A stretch of DNA of 64,000 nucleotides, from positions 310,001 through 374,000 of the forward strand of contig NZ_CAKLBP010000005.1 in the NCBI RefSeq assembly GCF_920984665.1, given 5' to 3'. Below the pieces are notes generated by a model. The model ran no database searches. It saw only the letters and a list, made by a program, of their open reading frames with translations, and was not told the DNA's origin. Shown one piece after another: positions 35,072 to 43,800 of this stretch; the first letter of the stretch is position 1; each line of letters opens with the position of its first letter. Source of the stretch: Pedobacter sp. Leaf170. Its GTDB lineage: Bacteria; Bacteroidota; Bacteroidia; Sphingobacteriales; Sphingobacteriaceae. The position numbers and the translations under genes are program-made.

Positions 35072-35563
35072 ATGGAAATTATAGAATTACTCCCCTTGCA
35101 CTGGGAAGAGGTTAGAATTATTTATCTACAATGTATCGCCACTAAGCAGGCTACCTTTCAGACCGATGCCCCGGCATGGGAAGAATGGGACAAAGGCCAC
35201 CTGGCTGGTCTCCGCTATGTTGCTATCATTGATGGTAACGTGGCAGGCTGGGCAGCTTTAACCCCTGTTTCAGGCAGATGTGTCTATGCAGGGGTAACAG
35301 AAGTGAGCGTTTATATACATGAAGGCTATCGAGGTAAAGGGATAGGTGGGGCGCTATTGCAAAAGCTGGTTACCGAAAGTGAGGCCAGTAACATCTGGAC
35401 GCTGCAATCAGGCATCTTTCCTGAAAATACGGGTAGTATCGCCCTGCACGAAAAGCTTGGTTTTAGAGAAATCGGTTATCGCGAAAAGATCGGCAAGATG
35501 GACGGGGTATGGCGGGATACAGTGCTGATGGAACGAAGAAGTAAAATAATAGGACAAGAATAA
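35072..35563 (+). CDS. arsN1: GNAT N-acetyltransferase, ArsN1-like
   Basis: 163 residues from MEIIELLPLHWEEV; an upstream start within the DUF6428 gene was rejected. GNAT fold with the acetyl-CoA loop GYRGKGIGGALL, and the family features ATFQTDAPAWEEW near the N-terminus and GVTEVSVYIHE, FPENTGSIALHEKLGFREIG. This pattern fits phosphinothricin-type acetyltransferases, of which ArsN1 members acetylate the arsenical antibiotic arsinothricin. Location directly before arsC supports that reading; a phosphinothricin or other amine substrate cannot be excluded. Absent from ars operon 1. Confidence 0.78.
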   Translation: MEIIELLPLHWEEVRIIYLQCIATKQATFQTDAPAWEEWDKGHLAGLRYVAIIDGNVAGWAALTPVSGRCVYAGVTEVSVYIHEGYRGKGIGGALLQKLVTESEASNIWTLQSGIFPENTGSIALHEKLGFREIGYREKIGKMDGVWRDTVLMERRSKIIGQE

Positions 35564-35567
35564 AAAC

Positions 35568-35987
35568 ATGAAAAAAATATTAGTACTCTGCACAGGAAAC
35601 AGCTGTAGAAGCCAGTTGGCAGAAGGTTATTTAAGGCATTTTGCCGGAGATCAGGTGGAAATATACAGCGCAGGGATTGAAACACATGGCGTAAATCCAA
35701 AAGCTATCGCAGTCATGGCAGAAGATCATATCGATATTTCGGGACATACCTCGAACCATGTAGATGAATATGGCGGAATTGATTTTGATGCAGTAATCAC
35801 TGTTTGCGATAATGCCAATGAAGCCTGTCCTTTCTTTCCGGGAAAAGTAGACCGTTTCCACAAGAATTTCCCTGACCCTGCAAAGGCTACAGGAACGCCA
35901 GAGGAAATGATGGACGAATTCAGAAGGGTACGTGAGCTGATCAAAGCCTATTCAGCAGATTTTGTAAACCAGTATATAAACAGATAA
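35568..35987 (+). CDS. arsC: Thioredoxin-coupled arsenate reductase
   Basis: 139 residues, low-molecular-weight phosphatase fold. P-loop CTGNSCRS gives C8 and C13; C80 and C87 follow in CDNANEACPFFP. The spacing equals C10, C15, C82 and C89 of the Staphylococcus pI258 enzyme, so the intramolecular disulfide cascade and thioredoxin recycling should work. DPAKATGT carries the general-acid Asp. Converts arsenate to arsenite for export by the Acr3 encoded four bases downstream. No counterpart in operon 1. Confidence 0.95.
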   Translation: MKKILVLCTGNSCRSQLAEGYLRHFAGDQVEIYSAGIETHGVNPKAIAVMAEDHIDISGHTSNHVDEYGGIDFDAVITVCDNANEACPFFPGKVDRFHKNFPDPAKATGTPEEMMDEFRRVRELIKAYSADFVNQYINR

Positions 35988-35990
35988 ACC

Positions 35991-37070
35991 ATGAGTGCAA
36001 ACAATTGTGCCCCCGTTGAAGAACGAAAAAAACTGGGATTCCTTGACCGTTACCTGACCCTATGGATCTTTATCGCGATGGCGATAGGGGTTGGCATCGG
36101 CTATTTTATCCCATCATCTTCCGGTTTTATCAATTCCTTTTCCAGCGGTACAACCAACATCCCACTGGCCATCGGCCTGATCCTGATGATGTACCCGCCA
36201 CTTGCCAAGGTAAAATATGAAAATATGGGCGAAGTGTTTAAGGATACCAAAGTGTTGAGCGTTTCCCTGGTGCTGAACTGGGTGGTCGGTCCGCTGTTGA
36301 TGTTCTTTCTGGCCATTACTTTTTTAAGGGACTATCCTGAATATATGGTTGGCCTGATCCTGATCGGGCTAGCACGTTGTATCGCCATGGTGGTGGTATG
36401 GAACGAGCTGGCAGAAGGTAACCGCGAATATGCCGCTGGCCTGATCGCATTGAACAGCATCTTCCAGGTATTGTTATACAGCGTGTTTGCCTATATATTC
36501 ATTACCGTATTGCCACCTTTCTTTGGCCTGAAAAGCCTTGAGGTAAATATAACCATTGGTGAGATCGCAAAAAGCGTGGGCATTTATTTAGGATTGCCAT
36601 TTGCAATGGGTGTTATCAGCAGATATGCACTGATCAAACTCAAAGGTGAAGACTGGTTCCAGAACAGGTTTATCCCATTTATATCTCCTATAACCCTGAT
36701 CGCTTTGCTGTTTACCATTGTCATTATGTTCAGCCTGAAAGGTAACCTGATCGTACAGATACCAATGGACGTGGTTCGTATTGCCATACCGCTGGTGATC
36801 TATTTCTCTATCATGTTCATCGTCAGCTTTTTTGCAGGCAGGTATTTCGGGGCAGATTATTCTAGAAGTACTTCCATTGCCTTTACTGCCACTGGTAACA
36901 ATTTTGAACTGGCGATCGCCGTGGCCATTGGTGTGTTTGGAATCAATTCGGGACAGGCATTTGCCGGAGTAATCGGACCTTTGGTGGAAGTACCCGCATT
37001 GATTGCCTTGGTTAATCTGGCCTTCTGGTTCAGGAAAAAATATTATACCACAACAGAGGCTACTAACTAA
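35991..37070 (+). CDS. acr3: Acr3-family arsenite efflux transporter (operon 2)
   Basis: 359 residues, very similar to the first copy throughout, including the MSANNCAP leader, C130 in [17 protein letters not shown] and [19 protein letters not shown]. Ten predicted spans. Differences are mostly conservative and at the C-terminal tail. Exports As(III) produced by the upstream ArsC. Confidence 0.95.
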   Translation: MSANNCAPVEERKKLGFLDRYLTLWIFIAMAIGVGIGYFIPSSSGFINSFSSGTTNIPLAIGLILMMYPPLAKVKYENMGEVFKDTKVLSVSLVLNWVVGPLLMFFLAITFLRDYPEYMVGLILIGLARCIAMVVVWNELAEGNREYAAGLIALNSIFQVLLYSVFAYIFITVLPPFFGLKSLEVNITIGEIAKSVGIYLGLPFAMGVISRYALIKLKGEDWFQNRFIPFISPITLIALLFTIVIMFSLKGNLIVQIPMDVVRIAIPLVIYFSIMFIVSFFAGRYFGADYSRSTSIAFTATGNNFELAIAVAIGVFGINSGQAFAGVIGPLVEVPALIALVNLAFWFRKKYYTTTEATN

Positions 37071-37097
37071 CAAACAATTCTAAACACCTTTTCAGAT

Positions 37098-37835
37098 ATG
37101 AGAATTGCATTATTTTCTGACGTCCATGCCAATTTCCCCGCTTTTGAAGCCATGCTGCAAGATATGGACAGCCAAAAGCCCGATGCCGTATATTGTCTGG
37201 GGGATCTTGTAGGCTACCATATCTATCCCAATGAAGTCATTGATGAAATCCGCAGAAGAGGGATTGCAACCTTAAAAGGCAACCATGACGAAAAAGTTGA
37301 AAATATCATTACCACTCCTGAAAGTTTAAATGAACCGGAAAAAAAATATGCTTATCACCTGATTCGTGAGGATAACAGGGAATATCTGACAACGCTTCCG
37401 GCACATATCAGGTTAGAATATAAACTGAACGGTGAAAAACTAAACCTTGTTTTTGCGCACGGCAGTACCAGGAGCATAGATGAATATATCCTGATAGACA
37501 CAGATGCAGACTATGTTTTGGAAATGCTTAAAGAAGCTGAGGCAGATCTGCTTTTTGTCGGGCACTCCCATAAACCGTATCACCGAATCTTAGAGACACG
37601 AGATGGACGGCTTAAACATTTGATCAACCTGGGATCCGTCGGAAAGCCTAAAGACGGGGACCTAAAGGGATGTTACGTTATAGTTCACTTAAATGCAGGC
37701 AGTTCCACAACCGATAAAAATAGTATCGAAATTGAATTCAGACGTGTTGAGTACGATGTGGAAGCATCCGCCATAGCTATCATAAACAGCCCCCTCCCCG
37801 ATGAGTTCGCTGATGCCTTGAGGCTTGCAAAATAG
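37098..37835 (+). CDS. Calcineurin-like metallophosphoesterase (operon 2)
   Basis: 245 residues with FSDVHANFPA, GDLVGYHIYPNEV, GNHDEK, FAHGS and GHSHKPYH, all metal ligands present. Far closer to the 3989-4726 protein than to the GNYD paralogue. Ends the second ars operon, 27 bases after acr3. Repeated linkage to acr3 points to a job in arsenic tolerance, for example clearing an arsenylated or phosphorylated by-product, but the substrate is unknown. Confidence 0.85.
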   Translation: MRIALFSDVHANFPAFEAMLQDMDSQKPDAVYCLGDLVGYHIYPNEVIDEIRRRGIATLKGNHDEKVENIITTPESLNEPEKKYAYHLIREDNREYLTTLPAHIRLEYKLNGEKLNLVFAHGSTRSIDEYILIDTDADYVLEMLKEAEADLLFVGHSHKPYHRILETRDGRLKHLINLGSVGKPKDGDLKGCYVIVHLNAGSSTTDKNSIEIEFRRVEYDVEASAIAIINSPLPDEFADALRLAK

Positions 37836-37899
37836 GCATAAGGGATATACCGAACCTTATTTTTGCAAAAATTAGAAGACATTGGCAAATTCTTGGTAA

Positions 37900-38673
37900 A
37901 CGGATGTATTAAGCCTTACCCCAAAATTTGTTTTGAGCTATAAATTAGACCAGGACATGCTCTTATATGGAAGCTATGCACGAGGTTTCCGTGCCGGGGG
38001 ATTGAATACAAATGCTACCGATCCGGCTCAGGTTCCTTATGCACCGGAGAATTCAGACAACTTTGAGATCGGTTGGAAGAATATGTTCTTTGATCACAAG
38101 CTAAAGCTTAACCTGACTGCATTTTATCTAGAACAGCACAATCAGCAGATTAGTACTGCAATGGATGGCATCAACGCACTCATCTTAAATGTGGGTGAGA
38201 TGCGAAATAAGGGTCTGGAACTGGAACTTACTGCGTTGCCTGTTAAAGGCTTGCAGATCGACTGGAATGCAAGCTTTTCCCGCGCACGTTATTCCTCGCT
38301 GTTACTTTATAGTGCAGATCAAAATGCAGTGGTTAACTTCAAGGGAAACCAGCCAATTAATACTCCACCCCTTAGTTCTATGCTTGCTGCACAATATACC
38401 TACAATTTTGCCAGAAGTAAACCAGGGCTATCTGTTTTTGGCAGGGGAGAGTATCGATACTTGGGCAGGTTTTATTTTGATTTTATTAACGGCCTGAGCC
38501 AGCCAGGATACACTCTTTTTAACTTCAAGACAGGTATTACGACTAGGAGATTTGAGCTTAGTGGCTGGATGAGAAACGCATCCAACGCGAAGTATGTAGC
38601 CTACGGCTCATTCAGATCCTTCATGCTTGGAAGCCCTAAAACTTATGGAACAACATTTACCGCAAAATTTTAA
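37900..38673 (+). pseudogene. C-terminal fragment of a TonB-dependent receptor
   Basis: About 257 residues of outer-membrane beta-barrel, open from a TAA at 37897 with no ATG at the left: SLTPKFVLSYKLDQDMLLYG, SYARGFRAGGLNTN, then NFEIGWKNMFFDHKLKLNLT and the terminal GTTFTAKF ending in Phe. Full receptors have 700-900 residues with a plug domain, so the front two thirds are gone. The break lies ~65 bases after the ars operon, which suggests insertion or recombination of the ars module cut the gene. The 64-base junction has no recognisable terminal repeat. Confidence 0.8.
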
Positions 38674-38683
38674 TTCTATCCAA

Positions 38684-39603
38684 ATGAAGAAAGTAATTTT
38701 AGCTGCATTGCTGACAATTATTATGGCAGCTTGCACAGATAAAAAAAAGGAAACAAAACAAGACGGTAAAGGTGCAGAAAAGCAAAGGATTGATTTTCCT
38801 GCACCTAAGTCAAAGATAAAAACTGTGGGTATTCTGCTGTATGATAATTACGCGTTGCTGGATGCAATGGGTCCATATAATATATTTAGTGAACTGATGG
38901 GAGCAAAGGTGTTCTTCGTCGGCCGTCATAAGGGAATGATCTATACTTCCGGTATGAGCGTGCAATGCGATAGTTCCATTAATGAGGTCAAGCAACTTGA
39001 TATTCTGGTCATCCCGGGGGGCTTAACAGATCCTATTCATTGACAAAGGATACTACCTTGCTGACTTGGATCAGGAACATCGACAAACGCTCGAAATACA
39101 CAACCAGCGTATGTACCGGTGCATGGTTACTTGCCGCAACAGGACTATTAAAGAACCAACAGGCTACAACACACTGGTACGGGAAATCATTGTTAAAAGA
39201 TGAGTTCGGGATTAGTTCTCAAAATAAGCGTTACGTAAAAAGTGGTAAGTACTGGACCAGCGCAGGTGTTTCTGCCGGAATCGACATGAGCCTTGCAGTG
39301 ATAAAGGATATCATGGGCGAAAAATATACGCAGATGGTTATGCTAGATCTGGAATATGATCCCCAGCCACCAGTTAAAGGTGGAAGAACGGATAATACTG
39401 ACCCCTTCGTTGTAAAGGACATGAAGGAAATGTACGATGGGGGAATGGAAGCTGTACTGCATCCTCAATCAATGAAAACTGGCTATGCTATTGATAATAA
39501 GGCCGACCCAGTTTGTCAGATGGCCGTGGCTTCTAGTGTTAGAGATACAGTCCATTATAAGGGTAATATCTACGGCTTTTGCTCGGGCAGCTTCCAGGTT
39601 TAA
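38684..39603 (+). pseudogene. DJ-1/PfpI lipoprotein with YHS-like tail, frameshifted
   Basis: First frame (38684-39043): lipobox TIIMAAC, then KTVGILLYDNYALLDAMGPY and DILVIPGGLTDPIH followed by TGA. Second frame (from about 39040, -1 relative) continues the same domain: LTKDTTLLTWIRNIDK, nucleophile region TTSVCTGAWLLAATGL, TSAGVSAGIDMSLAVI. At the end DPVCQMAV...VHYKGNIYGFCSG resembles a YHS metal-binding unit cut short before its last Cys. One missing base near 39035 explains the split. Probably a dead gene unless the sequence is wrong; a TTG at 39040 could start the second part. Confidence 0.75.
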
Positions 39604-40348
39604 GCAACATCCAGCAGCTTACAACCAGTAATAAATTTAGCTTTTGACCTGCAAATTGTAATCACGCTCTATATCTATTAGGTCTTAAGGCATAAATTAA
39701 CAAAAAACAATTATAGATTTTCACCTCTCGACTTAGAGAGGTGGAAAATTGCTTTATTCGTTTTCCGTCTTAAATCCTAAAATAAGTGAAATAAAAAGTA
39801 CATTATTCACTTGCCTTTTCAAGCCAATCCGCAGCCCATCAATGCAAATGATAGACCAGCTTAAATGTGAGCGGAACCTCGCAATGAAAATACTGATGCG
39901 CATAAATTATTTAATTTTTTTTGCACAGATCGCATAATACACCTATAGGTAAAGGGGCTGGATATTTGATGTTTTATCGGGTCCTATTGCAAAAGTTAAT
40001 CGTGTAGCTTAAAAAGCGACCTTCGTTACTAACGCAATCTGATATTTTATATTTAACGCTATATTTATTAACTTTTATTGTCCGAAAATTTTTTTTACTT
40101 CTTTCCATCTCAAAAAACTCACAAGTTGGTTATTTTCACTATTATCTTCAATAAACTGATAGTTATCAGTTTTTCTTCAGTTCAATTTTTTGAGAAAATG
40201 TTTTGATTTAGGTGGTTGATAAAGAGATAAAGCGTGTTATTTGCCTCCATAGATAGCCCGCAGTAATTAAATTATTAAATATTTAAATTCCTTTTGGGTG
40301 CATCCCGACACAGCACATTAATTTTCTATCTCGTTTTTTAACATAAAA
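39604..40348. other. Non-coding AT-rich stretch
   Basis: About 745 bases without a convincing gene; a 62-codon frame at 39749 has no family features. A perfect 8-bp hairpin, CACCTCTC (39722-39729) with GAGAGGTG (39736-39743), may end transcription of the DJ-1 relic. Otherwise nothing recognised. It separates the arsenic block from the Czc operon. Confidence 0.5.
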
Positions 40349-40379
40349 TTTGTATTTGCAAATAAATGCATATATTTGC
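40349..40379 (+). promoter_or_regulatory. Czc operon promoter with palindromic operator
   Basis: TTTG (40349-40352), 18-base spacer, exact TAnnTTTG element TATATTTG (40371-40378). GCAAATA (40358-40364) and TATTTGC (40373-40379) flank ATGCAT, giving a near-perfect 22-bp palindrome over the spacer and -7 element. This looks like an ArsR/SmtB operator, but no such gene is adjacent, so the repressor is encoded elsewhere. Confidence 0.62.
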
Positions 40380-40393
40380 TTAAATTTTTCAGA

Positions 40394-40714
40394 ATGAAAA
40401 AATATATTCTGTTTTTATCCTTCATTATCGTATCTATGAGCTGCATGCCTTGCAGTGACATATTTGCTATGGGTAAAATGTCGAATATTCCTTCTACTGA
40501 AAAGAGTGTATCCACACATTCTAAAAGTGATCAAACCAGCGATTTATGCTCTCCATTCTGTGTTTGTTCTTGTTGTAATACAACATCTGAAGTTTTACTT
40601 ATCAATAGTCTTGTCATCATTTCTACATCTGTGAGCACTGAATTTGATGAGGCTTACAAGGGAGAGGTTATCTCATTGCCTTTATCTGTTTGGCAACCGC
40701 CAAAATTAAGTTAA
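40394..40714 (+). CDS. DUF6660-type small secreted Cys-rich protein
   Basis: 106 residues from MKKYILFLSFIIVSMSCMPC; a start six codons upstream would lie in the promoter. Signal or lipobox-like front (SMSC, MPC), then a Cys cluster LCSPFCVCSCCNTTSE and a C-terminal WQPPKLS. Small proteins of this type precede czcA-like genes in Bacteroidota (DUF6660); probably a periplasmic metal-binding or sensing accessory. Next gene follows after 104 bases. Confidence 0.7.
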   Translation: MKKYILFLSFIIVSMSCMPCSDIFAMGKMSNIPSTEKSVSTHSKSDQTSDLCSPFCVCSCCNTTSEVLLINSLVIISTSVSTEFDEAYKGEVISLPLSVWQPPKLS

Positions 40715-40818
40715 AAATCGATTTTCATTTCGATGCTGATTTTTGCCTGCATAATTGTTTGCTGGGCAATCTCTTGCGTTGATCTGTTTTTTTTATTTTT
40801 TACTTAATTAAACAAATA

Positions 40819-43800
40819 ATGCTGAAAAAAATTATTCAGTTTTCCATAGCGAACAAGCTAGTTGTAGCACTGTTTACATTGGGCCTGATCGCATGGGGAA
40901 TTTATTCCCTAAGACAACTTCCTATTGATGCTGTACCCGATATTACCAATAATCAGGTTCAGGTCATTACCCTTAGCCCATCACTAGCTACCCAGGAGGT
41001 AGAAAGACTCATTTCCTATCCGGTAGAACAGACCATGTCCACCATACCTGAGATCGAACAGGTACGTTCCATTTCTAGATTCGGACTCTCTGTAGTTACC
41101 ATCGTTTTCCATGATGATGTTGACATTTATTGGGCCCGTCAGCAAGTAAACGAAAAGTTAGCTGAAGCCAAAAATAATATTCCCTCAGGACTTGGCAATC
41201 CTGAAATCTCACCGATATCAACAGGACTCGGGGAGATTTACCAATATGTAATCCATGCCAAGCCTGGTTTCGAAAAGAAATTCAATGCCCGTGAACTCCG
41301 AAGCATACAGGACTGGATTGTAAGGAGACAGCTTCTGGGAACTCCGGGCATTGCCGAGGTCAACAGTTTCGGAGGCCTTCTAAAACAGTATGAAATTGCC
41401 CTAGATCCCGATAAACTAAGAAGTTTAAACCTGAGCATCAGTGATGTTTTTGCTGCGCTTGAACAAAATAACCAGAATACCGGGGGGGCTTATATAGACA
41501 AAAAACCTAATGCTTATTTTATCAGGAGTGAGGGCTTGGTCGGTAATCTCGATGACATTAACAAGATCGTTGTCAAAAACAATGCAAATGGTATACCCGT
41601 GCTCATACATGATATTGCCACCGTGCAGATCGGAAGTTCTATCCGCTATGGCGCTCTGACCCGGGCGACTAAACAAGGTGAAGGAGAAGCTGTCGGAGGC
41701 ATTGTGATGATGCTGAAAGGTGCAAATGCAAACAATGTTGTTAAACAGGTAAAGGAAAAAATTGCTCGTATCGGCAAAACCCTCCCTCAGGGCGTAACCA
41801 TTGAACCTTTCTTGGACAGAAGTGCACTTGTTGACCGGGCCATGGGCACGGTTGCCAAAAACCTGATCGAAGGAGCGTTAATTGTAATTTTCGTTCTGGT
41901 CTTGTTCCTTGGGAATTTCAGAGCCGGACTGGTGGTTGCATCGGTCATCCCGCTTGCCATGCTATTTGCGATTTCTATGATGAACCTTTTTGGGGTCTCG
42001 GGTAATCTGATGAGCCTTGGTGCGATTGATTTCGGACTCATTGTGGATGGCGCGGTAATTATCGTGGAAGCTACCATGCACATACTTTCGGAAAACAAAT
42101 TGGGCAGGGCATATACCCAAACCGAGATGAATGAGCAGGTTGAAAAATCTGCCGTAAGGATGATGAGCGCTGCTGCATTTGGACAGATCATTATTCTGAT
42201 CGTTTATCTTCCTATTCTTGCCCTGGTAGGTATTGAAGGTAAGATGTTCGGACCGATGGCACAAACGGTATCATTCGCCATCATGGGTGCCTTTATATTA
42301 TCACTTACCTATGTGCCGATGGTGTCTTCTATTTTCTTGAGTAAGAAGGGCGCACATAAAAGGAATTTTTCAGACCGTATGATGGATTTTTTCCAGCGTA
42401 AGTATTCTCCGATGATCAAGGGTGCGCTGAACAGACGTTTTCTAGTCGTTGCATTCTCTGTTGTGCTGTTGGCCATCAGTGTTTTCATATTTACGAAAAT
42501 GGGAGGAGAGTTTATTCCCACTTTAGAAGAAGGCGATTTCGCGGTAGAGACCCGGTTATTGACCGGTAGTTCGCTATCACAGACCATTGACAAAGTAAAT
42601 CAGGCGTCCAAGATCCTGGTTGAAAAATTTCCTGAGGTTAAAGAAGTGATCGGAAAGGTTGGTGCAGCAGAAATTCCCACAGATCCCATGCCCATGGAAG
42701 CCTGCGATCTGACGATTGTATTAAAGGATAAAAAAGATTGGACAACAACCCACGATAGGGAGGAACTGGCAGAGATGATGAGCAAGGCACTTGAAGAAGT
42801 TCCCGGCGTTAGCTTTGGTTTCTCTCAGCCGATCCAGCTCCGATCAAATGAACTGATCTCCGGGGTAAGACAGGATATCGGGATAAAGGTCTTTGGCGAT
42901 GACCTTGAAGCACTAACCAGCATTTCCCAAAAGATAGGTAAGATCGTTTCAGGTGTGGAAGGAGCAAAGGATCTGTACCTTGAACAGGCAACCGGTCTTC
43001 CGCAGATCGTCGTAAAAATCAACCGTGATCGCATCGCCCAATATGGGCTGAGTGTAGGCACGGTCAACCAAGCTCTTAACACGGCATTCGCAGGTCAGTC
43101 CGCCGGGCTAGTCTATGAAGGTGAACAGCGTTATGATATCGTTGTGCGTCTTTCCCAGCAAAATCGTCAAGGGATAGATGATGTTAAAAACGTATACGTA
43201 ACCGCACCGAATGGCAACCAGGTACCACTGGATCAGCTGGCACAAATCGAATTCAAGATCGGTCCAAACCAGATTCAGCGGGAAGATACCAAGCGAAGGA
43301 TTATCGTAGGCCTTAACGTCCGCGGTCGGGATATCCAGAGTGTGGTTACGGAGATTGAATCCAAGATCAATCAGCAGATCAAGCTTCCGGCAGGATACTA
43401 TATCACTTATGGCGGCCAGTTTGAAAACCTGAAGGAAGCAACCTCAAGACTCTCTGTCGCAGTACCTGTAGCGCTTTTACTGATCCTACTGTTGCTATAT
43501 TTCTCTTTCGGGTCTGTGAAACAATCCATACTCATCTTCTCGGCTATTCCCATGGCGGCAATTGGTGGTATACTTGGCCTTCTTTTAAGGGGAATGCCTT
43601 TTAGTATCTCAGCAGGCGTAGGTTTCATTGCGCTCTTTGGGGTGGCGGTACTAAACGGAATTGTTCTGATTACGGAATTCAACAGGCTCAAGAAAATGAA
43701 TAAATACAGTATCCGCGATATTGTACTCGAGGGAACTTCCATACGTTTGCGACCAGTGTTGATGACTGCAACAGTTGCCTCTCTTGGATTTCTTCCCATG

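Noticed and set aside
39749-39937. 62-codon plus-strand frame
   Set aside because: No signal, domain or homologue pattern; AT-rich non-coding surroundings; starts with weak context.
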